A stretch of DNA of 64,000 nucleotides, from positions 7,777,710 to 7,841,709 of the forward strand of contig CP136062.1 in assembly GCA_032622095.1 (NCBI GenBank). Direction: 5' to 3'. Positions 55,024 to 64,000 of the stretch are shown in pieces; the stretch's first letter is position 1, and the number at the start of each line of letters is the position of its first letter. Source of the DNA: Siphonodentalium dalli. Lineage: Eukaryota > Mollusca > Scaphopoda > Gadilida > Siphonodentaliidae. The position numbers and the translations under genes are program-made. The notes below the pieces were generated by a model, which saw nothing but the letters and a program-made list of their open reading frames with translations, ran no database searches and was not told the DNA's origin.

Positions 55024-57617
55024 TCACCTCCTTGGTTTAACCCTTTTCCACTTGGATGACTTAGTGTATGTGTGTTCCTTTAACTGTTTGGGACATGCTT
55101 CAGGTGGAATCATGATATCCTTCTGATAGGCAATTTCCTCACTATGTTTGTCGTAGAGAGCATATAACTTTGCCCTCCTGTCCACTCTTGCCCGTTTGGA
55201 CTTTTTTGTCATTTTATATGATCTCAAGTCATTTCCAGCCTTCTGCACTGCTGCAAGTCTTTTGGACACTTTTGATCTTGGGTGAATCTCACAATCAAGT
55301 TCGTTACACAACACAGATATGGAATTCCCACAGCCTACATTTGTGGAATGGCAAGCTGAATGTGCACTAACATTTCGGGTAAATGTCACATTTTTGGGCA
55401 GAGATACCCGAATTGCTCTGTTGAATGTCTCGGCTTTTTGCGTGTTCATGCCAAGAAAAGTCTTGTCAATCATTTGTGGACACAGTCTGTAGTCAACACA
55501 CTCCGTAAGAATATCCGAACAGTCCGAAGTTTTATTGATCGTAAATTTGGGTCCTAGCACAGTTTCATTTTTAACGATCCAGTTGGATTTTTTCGTTCCC
55601 TTGCACAGATATGAGTATTTTTTACACATAACATGGGAGTTTTGGAAACACTTCACTATTGCTTCTTTCACATTCAGTAAATGTTTCTTCATTCCTTCAG
55701 CGTTGGCTTTGAAATGCTTTCCCGCAGATATCAATTCACCCTGACATCGATCAGAAACGTTCATTGCGAGTTTATTTATCAGTTTTGATTTGCTTTTTAG
55801 GTCAGGTCCAGCGATGAGAGTGGCAGCGTCTTATGGTTTTTGATGAATTTCCGATGGTTTCTCGACACATGAGCTGAGTCCAGTTGATGAGTTGGTCTGG
55901 TCGCTGTTGCTCCTTCGTCATAGAGATCCTCACAGCCTTTGAAGCCCGCTGCATCGGGATCAGTAACAAGGTGACCAATCTCGATATTGCTATTGGTTTT
56001 CATTTCACCAAATGCTGCTTTCGCCCATGTTCTCTCATCGCCGATGCTCTTCTCAAATGGAATCGTTGCGAAACAGTCTTTCCCACATGTGTGATTATCA
56101 CATTTATTCAGGTGTTTGCGTTTCGAACAAAGCTTGTTGTGCACCACAAGTCCAATAATCTCATGTGACGGCGTTAGATTTTCAACAACACTGTATATAA
56201 CTTGAGTGCTTGGTTGAAATGGGTTTCTGCCACACCCAGAATAAATCGGATTATTATAAAGTCCATCTGCCTGTGCGTCGATGATATGTGGACTCTTCTT
56301 TCCGTCAGTTTGTTGTTTATGTATGAGTTTCGAACGTCTTTCTCGGAGATCCTTTTTATTGATTTCCTCAATTTTTGGTAAACTTTTATTTGCTGTGCTC
56401 TGAATTGACTTTTCGGCTGGCGGGGGAATATTAGCACTTGCACATATGCGTCTGAATCCTACTGCTGCAATGGGTGTTTTAGATAATCCGACTGAAAGTC
56501 CAACATTTGGTTTTGCTGGTCTCCTGCCACGGTTCCCTGTTATAATTTCATCATACAGGTTGAAAATTTCAGATCTAAAATCACAACACGTGCAAATCAT
56601 TTTCTCTCTACATCCAATTCCACGAATTTCCTCAGCGTTCATGTCCCAGTATAGGAATCCTGTACACGTGGGTTTATATGCCTTATGTTTTTCGAAGGAA
56701 GAGTTCCACATCATCGCATTTCGGCGTATATTGACCACCCTGTTTGATCCGCATTCGCATTGCCAACCACTGACACATCTCTTGTCTGGGCTATCATTTC
56801 TGAAAATTAAAAATTAAAATCCTAAATTTTACTCTTTGAACCATATATATTAAAGGTACATACATATCGGTCGAACTGTGAGATATTTTTTTTTCTTTAA
56901 AAACACTGCCTGCTCCAAACAGTCCTTTGAATGAATAGTAAACTAAAGCACTCACAGTGCTGCAATTTAATTTATATATATCTGCATGCAAAGCAATGTT
57001 ATACCTGTGCTGTTTGCAATTAGTGACCCAATTCATATGAACAGAATAAGGGGAGTAACTCTATCTGCAAATTATTAGGCTGAAAACCTGTGTTTTGACT
57101 CAGGGTACAGTTTTCAAATCATTTCCTGCACACAGAGGTATGGGGGCATGTCAAATTAAAAAAAATTGTCATGCAGGAGGACACAGCCAAGATTTTGAAA
57201 AAAGATTTTAAAGTCATACACTTGATTTCAGAAGATCAAATATATGTTTAGTTTATTGATATTATAATGCTGAATTTCATACCCGCCCCCTATTTCTTAT
57301 CTATATGATGAAAAGAACATGCATATACCATTTTTTGTCGCATGGAATATTGTGAGAGATGTTTACCTTTCATTTTTTCTTTCAGGCTCTTTGTTGTCAG
57401 ATTGACCCTTCCCTCTTGGATTAAGACTGTTTGCAGCAGACCGAGTTTGATGTGCTCTCACAGAGTTTGGCTTTTCGAGAATGTCCAGTGATGTAATGAT
57501 CGTTCTTTTGCGTAAATGTTTCACTACTCTGTCATCCACATATGGTTGTCGCTTGGCTTTATACAACTGTTTGTGTCCTGGTTTGAATCTGAGGGGATTA
57601 TCAAATGTAAACTTCAT
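55024..57617 (-). pseudogene. Mutator-like transposase gene, two exons, frameshifted
   Basis: Exon 1 (57617-57367) starts at MKFTFDNPL and ends GAAAG|GTAAAC. Exon 2 begins at 56799 after TTTTCAG. The junction keeps phase (phase 2, one Arg codon across it), leaving an intron of 567 bp. Exon 2 opens with NDSPDKRC, then a zinc-binding-like W-x-C-x-C-G-S-N-R-VV and later C-x2-C pairs near residue 135. A catalytic-domain-like part follows with HIIDAQADGLYNN, then HTCGKDCFA, HLVTDPDAAGFKG and SRNHRKFIK. The frame hits TAA at 55797, while the continuation (MNVSDRCQGEL, VKCFQNSH, MCKKYSYLC, KAETFNRAIRVSLPK and a basic tail) is in another frame to 55024. The overlap near 55800-55830 points to a one-base indel. 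The order matches the Mutator-like transposase domain common in invertebrate genomes. The intact product would be near 675 residues. Confidence 0.75.
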
Positions 57618-58555
57618 TGTCTCACAGTCCTCACAAATTCCAAAATCCACTCAACAACTCTGTCACATTAACAGCATTAATTTGGAAAATTCTTCTCGCG
57701 AATATACAACTTCCAGAATTTTTACAATGAGAAATGATATTTGTCTCGAGAAATGATGACAACTAACCGTTCTGAGATCAGCACCTTGCTTTTAAGGAGT
57801 TTTGAAATTAATGATGCTTGAAAATGTCTGCCATCTTATCTGTTGATATATTACTACTTTATCAGCTGAAGGAACATGTTGTCATTATAACCTCATCATT
57901 GGCACCCCCTGTCCAATGTTAGTTAACGACATTTGATACTGTGAGACAATATATTAAGGATTCCTTCTAATTGGGATTGCAGCAGACATTACAAATTTTA
58001 GCACCATATTCAATCAGGAAAATTCACCTGACCCAGGGTTAAAACACCCTTGTCTGAGCTCATTGTTTAAATAATTTTCCACTTAATTTTTCTGATTTTG
58101 GGACAAGTAGTAATTGTTCTTCAAAATTATGCCAAGTTTACTGACTAATGAACCCTCCACACTATTTATTTTTCAAAGTAAAGGCATTTTTTGTGTGAAT
58201 CTGCAGCTGATTTGCATAGGGTTAAATGAAACCTGTGCATATCTGTTCCTGTGGAGAAATTAAATTCATGGGACACAACAGATGAAAGCCAATTGAAAAC
58301 CTGATCAAATGAATGTGGTATAACTTATCATGCTTTATTAGATGCCTCATATTATTAAATTAAACTCAAATCCAACCTGCATTTTGGCTTTTTATTCTGA
58401 ATTGGTGTATTATTGGGTGGGTTCCAATTAAAGGGTCACATGGCATTAAAAACACATTTTTTTGAAACAACATCAGTTTAATAATTATAGGTATATATCA
58501 AGGTTCACAATGGGTTATGCACAAAAAATATGAAGAAAGGCCACATGGCCCTTTA
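57618..58555 (+). other. 5' side of the transposase gene inside the transposon
   Basis: Non-coding as far as seen. By position it should include the minus-strand transposase promoter and 5' UTR. It contains phrases 'ttaaaacaccct' and 'gacccagggttaaaac' without known function. Confidence 0.4.
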
Positions 58556-59007
58556 GGTTACACTGGTGTAAATACTATAGGCAGCTCCCCCCTGCGGTTG
58601 CGGGAGGAGTATAGTGTTTCACAGTTAAAACACTCTGGGCTGTGATTGGTTGCATGAATTAAATGCAAACTGTTGACAAAAATTCAAGGAATCATTCTCC
58701 CACAAACTTTATTTGCCAAAAGGCCCATTCATTAAAGGTGAAGTCTGTTGTGGCTGTTTAGAAATTTTAAGTGTGATTGAAAAAATGACAATATTTTTTT
58801 AGTGCGGAACTGACCCTAGTTATGAAAAAACGAAAATGTGAAGTGGATTCCCTGCTAGACGGTGTTGATTTTTTTATTGGGAAAGTTTCCACAGATGTCA
58901 AGCTCACATAATCCGAAGGCAGTTTGAACAGTTTCCATTTGACCTCTGATGCAGATCAACAAACGTTAACATTGAAGCCTATGGGAAATATTTACACCAG
59001 AGTAACC
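58556..59007. repeat. 452-bp terminal direct repeat, right copy (MITE-like)
   Basis: Same orientation as 54072-54523. The left inverted end is perfect. The right end has one substitution (CCAGAGTAACC for CCAGTGTAACC). Confidence 0.93.
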
Positions 59008-60679
59008 TCTATTCGCCCCTATACTCTAATTTCACACACACACAAACACTGGTATATATCGGATGGAGGAGTAATGCGATCTGGTGTCGCCGATGAGGGA
59101 TATTGTAGGCATACAATAACGGCTATATGGAGCTATGTGTCTTGGTAGAGATTTATTTATTTATTTATTTTATTTTTCTCTGGCGTTGAGAGCGTTTCCA
59201 TAATGATACAATGATGAGATATGAAGGGCTTCCCTTGATTGCGTGGTTGAGCTCTCATTTAACACCTTTTTCTGTCAAGTGTAATTGTCAGTAAAATGCA
59301 CATGACGCAAACTGGGATGTCACCGCATTTGCGTCAATTACTCGGCCCCACTGAACAATTCTCATGAAAGGGCGTTCATACTATATTTATATCTAGTAAA
59401 GTAAATAACTGTATCAAAGCGTGATAAGGTGAGAATATTCGGATATATATAGTATGTTAATTGCATCAATTCTCTTATCAGAAGAGAACCATGTTTAAGA
59501 AGATTACTAATTTCACCAATACAATGCAACTAGATGGTAGACACAGTCAAGTGTTATTAATTAATGGTTAAGTCCCCTTGCGAATCATTGATCTAAGTTC
59601 CGACAATTCTTGCCGCACTGTCATAAACTATGGTGCTGACCGGTCGCCTTGGAAGGGATTCACAGATCCATAAACAAATATGCCACATAAACAAAATTTA
59701 AAAAAGGGGCAACTGCACCTTAGGGTTCTGAATTAGAACATCAGCAAAGCCGATAAGAAAATCAAGAAACTGGAATCACAGTCCATCTCCAACCACTATA
59801 AAGGCAGAGATCAAAGGACAGACAATGCAGTCACAGCCATGATGGTTATAGAAGATAATATTTTATCTCACGTGACTATCTAAGCCTTATCCATGCTTGT
59901 GATTGGTTGATTGACATTCACTATTATCGATAGTGCCGTCCACGTACGGCACGATGGTGGGCCACCTAATTTTAGCACACACACTATCGCTTGGAAAATC
60001 CAGAAATCTATTTTTGGCATGCCCACTATTCCGGGGAGATAATATGAAAGTCATCTCCGCCTCGCTACAAAAGTTCAACATTCAGAAATGCCTTGGTAAT
60101 GGACAACTAGAGCACAATACATTATCGTAAGCGAATTGTTTGTGTTATATGTGATGTTTTCTCAATTGTTGGTGACGATTTATTTTGTTTTTCCTCGCCA
60201 TTGTTTACAATATGGCTTCGATATTTGTGTCACTTTCCTAAGTTCCCACTACAGTTTTTCTAAACGAAATCTTCAGTTTGTTTTCGGTAAAAAATATATT
60301 GTTTTGATCTGATGGCATAGTTTAACAACTACGATGTCTATGATATGATAACAATAACTTTTGAAGAAGATTTAAGATTTGCACAGTTAGAGGCAAACCA
60401 ATTTATTGAAACAATCACTATTGTGGCATAGTCACCTCCAAACTGTGCAATATTTATATAATATATCATGCCATTGTTTATAGTGATAGTAGCGTGGTCG
60501 GTTCATACACACAACTTGCTTTTGTCCAAGGACCCAGGATAACAGAACAAAATCATAGGATTTGATACAACAAATATTATTAAGACTTTACTTTTTTGTA
60601 ACATATGGGGTATGATGTTAAACAAGGTATACGTAAAACATATCAGCGGAGAACGTAACATAAAATATGACTTTACCAG
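59008..60679 (+). other. Downstream of the transposon, no confirmed gene
   Basis: A TTTA microsatellite lies at about 59153-59172. A plus-strand open stretch near 59750-59880 (KKIKKLESQ, then HYKGRDQRTDNAV) looks protein-like but matches nothing I know. If the sulfotransferase piece at 60680 is part of a real gene, its upstream exons should lie here or further left; I could not recognise them. Confidence 0.3.
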
Positions 60680-60920
60680 CTGACTTTACTGATAAATACG
60701 AGAGCATTGTAGAAGATTCTAACGTTTTTCTGGATAGTGTGATAACATCGACGACGTGACTCCCCCAAAGACGTACAGCCAGACACAAACGGCAAATGTT
60801 TCCGCCGATTTCTCAGAGGACGATAAAGTAACCTTTTTGAAGATGGTGCATCCCGATTATGTGTTATTTTCTTATGGCTATCCGCCCATACTCAACGACA
60901 TTAGAGACAATAGCGATTAA
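60680..60920 (+). pseudogene. Carbohydrate sulfotransferase-like terminal exon, frameshifted
   Basis: After an acceptor-like TTTACCAG the plus strand reads DFTDKYESIVEDSNVFLDS, then stops at TGA 60757. One frame over, from about 60738, it continues CDNIDDVTPPK, then ADFSEDDK, and FLKMVHPDYVLFSYGYPP to TAA at 60918. This is the order of the C-terminal part of the HNK-1/CHST8-15 sulfotransferase family: D-F-x-x-K-x-E-x-x-x-x-D-x-x-x-x-L, a P-rich strand, then Y-x-x-D-(F/Y)-x-L-F-x-Y. These Golgi enzymes sulfate GalNAc, chondroitin or HNK-1 glycans using PAPS. A one-base shift near 60735-60742 separates the halves, so it is a pseudogene, a sequencing error or a diverged exon. No 5'-PSB or 3'-PB motif exon was found upstream. 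Confidence 0.5.
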
Positions 60921-61852
60921 TGTGTCCATTTCACTATGTTTTACTGATAATTGTAATGGATAAAATGTAGCGTTTTCATGTTTTAAGCAATACAATTGGT
61001 TTGAAGTTCAATTTAAAGCGATCAAACGTGCCCATGTGGAATGCACTGACACGGTGAGTACTATAGTAAACAGCAAGGCTATTACATGCCTCAATAGCTG
61101 TTTATTGTGCTGTATCACATGCCTCAATAGCTGGTTTGCAAAAGAGAGCGTAACACATTGATGAACAAACGTCCATATGTATATCACGATATTGGTTGGT
61201 AAGCTGACAAAGACCAGTAAAAGCATTGCATTCTTAGTTTTTCAATTTTTCAATTCAAAAGTTAGCACATGTAGCGCAAATATATACAACGTTTATGGAG
61301 TTGAATGTATATGCAAAAGCAAATAATCAGTTGAAATAGAACGTAAGACAATCATGGTCAAATTACAAAGCGAACATTCAGAAAACTAAATGTCACAGAG
61401 TTTTTAGGTTGTATACTTCCGGCTAACACCGATTAGATCTATAATACCAGTTAGCGTGTTAATATGACTCCTTCATATCTCTTAAAAGGGAACTGTTAAT
61501 AAAACTTTTTGTTCAGTAAAATAAACTATACCAGTGTCATAACGTAGACTTAAGGTTACTAAAAACGAATCATATTAGAAAACACCAACTTATAGCGTAA
61601 AAATCGAGATTTTAATGACTTTTTGACGTCGAAAATAATAAGGAAAAACTAAAAAGCCACTCGCCAGTTTTATGTGCACAAAGAAGCGTGACGTCAACGT
61701 GGGAACGCAACTTTTTTTCGGATGATGGAATAAGACGTAAACATGTCCACGTGTTTTCTTATTTGTTTTGTTAATGGCGACTTACGATACAAATCTACTA
61801 TTTTCAACAATTTGGACATTTAGAAAGTATTGATGACTGAAGTGTGTAATCA
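60921..61852 (+). other. Intergenic, nothing coding
   Basis: A short direct repeat ('acatgcctcaatagctg') occurs at 61084 and 61119. No exon-like segment. Confidence 0.35.
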
Positions 61853-63822
61853 TATATTAGAGACCTGTCGCAAAACTCAAGTTTACGAATACGGATACGG
61901 ATAGGGTACCACGTCACCAACATTTGTGTACTTTCTAATCGTTGTCGTATTTTACTATCCGCAATAACGGTTACGATTTCATGGTTTCTACTAAGCTCAA
62001 ATAACACCTGAAATTTATTTTCTGCAATATATCACTTTACTCCGTTCGAGACTGTATATGTATATCATGTAAATCATCCAGTTGTATTGAGCTACGACCT
62101 CGATATGCTGTTTAGATTGGCAATCGCTGTACTCGTCGTCGTGAATCTCGAGCTTCCCGCGAAATAAGATCGCTATTCACAACGAATAGTAATCGCTGGC
62201 TGCGACACAACACTTTGCAGTAATATATAGAAGTGCACTATGAAACCAGTCGCCAAAAATACACGACTGACATGGATTTGGTGGTACTAAAAGAATATTT
62301 GGCACACCCACCGACATCACCGTGTCGACTTTGTTTCGATTTGATAGGACCAAATCAGAAGTGATGCACATCAGCGAGCACAGCAATCTTATGTCTGATT
62401 TCCTAAACCCAAAGAGGTGATAGGCCTGGATAGGATAGGATAGGTTATTTTATTTCCAATACACATACACAGAGACGTGGCGACAGGGGGGGGGGGGTGT
62501 CTCACCCTCCAATTTTGGTCAAAATTTTCAACAGTTGGAAATTTCATACCTGACACAACATTAGTTTCACACCAACAATAGGTTGAATATGTTCTTGTAG
62601 TTTGATTTTCAAACAACTTATTGTGGGGAATTTATTGTTTTTGGACCAATATTTGCATATTTTCCTTCTTTTGATAAAAATTTTGGACTGAAATGGCCAT
62701 CAGTTAGAAATTTTCCAACCTTAGGGGTGTCAGGTTGGAAATTTCCAACACTTGGAAAGATTGTGTCCTGGTCCCTCCCCGTGGCCAGTCAAAAACTTCT
62801 AGTTAATTTAAGAAAATAATATTGTCCTACATTTGGTCAAAATTGTCACTGGAATTGTCATCAGTTGGAAATTTCCAACTCTATGAATGCTTGAGGCTAG
62901 TCTAGATGCCAGGATTTTGCGATTTTCTTGTTCACGTTTAAAATGTCCTGGTTCCTCCCCGTGGCCAATAAAAAACTGCTAATGAGTTTAAGAAAACCAT
63001 ATTTTACTACATTTGGTTAAAATCGTTGACTGAAAATTTCCAAACTAAGGGAGAGTATGAGGTTTGAAATTTCCAACACTAGGAAAGCTTGAGGTCAGTC
63101 TAGATGCTAGGATTTTGCGATTTTCTTGTTTAGTTTTCACAATTTTCTCACACCGGGCCGAACAACCATGGTCGTCCCGGTGGGTCCTGGTCTATTGCCC
63201 GTAGTCGTGTGCACACCCCAACGGAAACCCTCTAGCCACGTCCTTGCACATACATATTACATAATAATGATGACAATTATGGATGATTCTGTCGTAAATT
63301 GTGGGGGATGGCATAATCTGGCAAGACTGTCTTCCTGCCGAAATCGCATTGAGATGAAATTGCGGACTGAAAGGGCCTTGAAGTGGTGGCGTCGTGGTTG
63401 ATGTGAGGTCCAAATTTAGGAACCCCTCTCCCCCCGTCAGCATAACGTCTATCAGGTCATCCATGATAACAACGAACTGAATTTCCACCACATATGACCT
63501 GGCATTATACCTGTATTGCCATAATATACACGAGAATCCCGGGTCGTACGTTGTGACTGGTCGAATTATTGACAATATAAACAGGTCATGATTATCGCAT
63601 TGTTGCAAATGAGACGATAAGTGAAGTATTAAGGGACTGTATACCAAACACACGCTTTGAGTTGTAAAAGTGGTACGAAATAATGATGGTACGTGTTCGT
63701 CAAAACTCTTATGCGTAGTCGTTTTGCGAAAGGACTTTTTGGCCATACGGATAGACTTACGACGACGAATAGCTATCCGTATTCGTAATCGTAAACGTGA
63801 GGATGCGAAAGGTCTCTAATAT
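61853..63822. mobile_element. 2-kb element with terminal inverted repeats
   Basis: The left end TATTAGAGACCTGTCGCA and the right end TGCGAAAGGTCTCTAATA are inverted copies with one difference. They are followed inward by related strings 'gtttacgaatacggatacgg' and 'cgtattcgtaatcgtaaac'. Near 62415-62450 is a 'ggataggataggat' run. The interior holds dispersed repeats and a 184-codon minus-strand open frame (63192-63746) without a recognised domain, so no transposase is identified. Confidence 0.65.
62470..63125. repeat. Dispersed repeat with 'ttggaaatttccaac' motifs
   Basis: It begins at 'cgtggcgacagggggg' and contains 'gttggaaatttcatacctgac' and 'ttctagttaatttaagaaaa' in parts. The block 'attttgcgattttcttgtt' with 'aaggtcagtctagatgc(t/c)aggat' is repeated near 62890 and 63095. 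Relatives lie at 24895-25095 (inverted), 38455-38640 (inverted) and 41930-41990. Confidence 0.7.
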
Positions 63823-64000
63823 CACGGAGTTGTGCTAGGACTATACGTTGGACGCTGTTTTGAGAATTTTCGATGAATATTGTGAATTGAATTTGGATTT
63901 TCGATTCTGGAGGTTGACGTTTCCAGATTGACACTTTTATAGACAGATTTATGTTTTAGAGGAATGTTTATCAATCAAGAGTCAACATTATTGGACTGTA
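63823..64000 (+). other. Window edge, nothing recognised
   Basis: Short AT-rich stretch after the right end of the 2-kb element, without features. Confidence 0.3.

Larger units (their letters stand above)
54068..59011. mobile_element. Composite-looking DNA transposon with nuclease and transposase genes
   Basis: The unit 54072-59007 begins GGTTACACTGGTGTAAATA and ends TATTTACACCAGAGTAACC. It is flanked on both sides by TCTA (54068-54071, 59008-59011), a candidate 4-bp target duplication. Each end is a 452-bp direct repeat that itself has the terminal inverted repeat at both edges. The 4-kb core holds two convergent genes: a His-Cys-box nuclease on the plus strand and a spliced Mutator-like transposase on the minus strand, whose stops are only about 20 bp apart. 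The inner edges of the core read TAAAGG and CCTTTA. The layout resembles a bacterial composite transposon; whether it moved as one unit is inference. Confidence 0.75.

Noticed and set aside
54072..59007. LTR retrotransposon with 452-bp LTRs and a short target duplication
   Set aside because: The core has a DNA-transposase-like gene and no reverse transcriptase, protease or integrase. Each repeat has long inverted ends, typical of DNA transposons.
63192..63746. 184-codon minus-strand open frame as a gene
   Set aside because: No recognisable domain or splice context, and it lies inside a repeat element. Kept only as a note on that element.

Overview
This is invertebrate animal genomic DNA. It is AT-rich, spliced and heavily loaded with mobile elements. 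Repeats carrying phrases close to 'agttatctccctt' and 'agatggccgcc', an L1/Tx1-type LINE, a tRNA-derived SINE and a GCNT-type glycosyltransferase all suggest a lophotrochozoan, most likely a mollusc (inference).

The one clearly intact host gene spans the first 42 kb on the + strand. It is a Golgi GT14/GCNT-type beta-1,6-N-acetylglucosaminyltransferase with three coding exons (250-1148, 29994-30223, 42089-42393). Both splice junctions keep phase and the joined reading frame is 477 codons. A second glycan-modifying candidate, a frameshifted terminal piece of a carbohydrate sulfotransferase, lies at 60680-60920.

Intron 1 (28.8 kb) is mostly nested repeats. An outer inverted repeat (5375-8376 plus 16229-16875, against 25382-27810) encloses an inner inverted repeat (17775-18745 against 20935-22155), whose loop is a minisatellite of about 42 bp per unit. 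The outer left arm was split by an older minus-strand CR1-like LINE remnant. That remnant was itself split by a nearly intact L1/Tx1-like LINE (9911-15749) with a 13-bp target-site duplication. The right arm preserves empty sites for insertions found only in the left arm. A THAP-domain exon and a CACGTG cluster lie at 22.9-24.3 kb.

Intron 2 (11.9 kb) holds a 5'-truncated LINE flanked by about 790 bp of direct repeat. These lie inside a pair of inverted repeats (31.2 and 39.2-39.5 kb). Foldback palindromes follow at 40.7-41.3 kb.

Downstream of the gene come a 545-bp satellite (44.4-45.9 kb) and a large GC-rich minisatellite of about 140 bp per unit (45.9-52.4 kb). Next is a 4.9-kb composite-looking DNA transposon (54072-59007). 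It has 452-bp direct terminal repeats, a TCTA target duplication, a broken Mutator-like transposase gene on the minus strand and an intact His-Cys-box (HNH, I-PpoI-like) nuclease gene on the plus strand. The last 5 kb holds the sulfotransferase piece, a 2-kb element with terminal inverted repeats and dispersed repeats.
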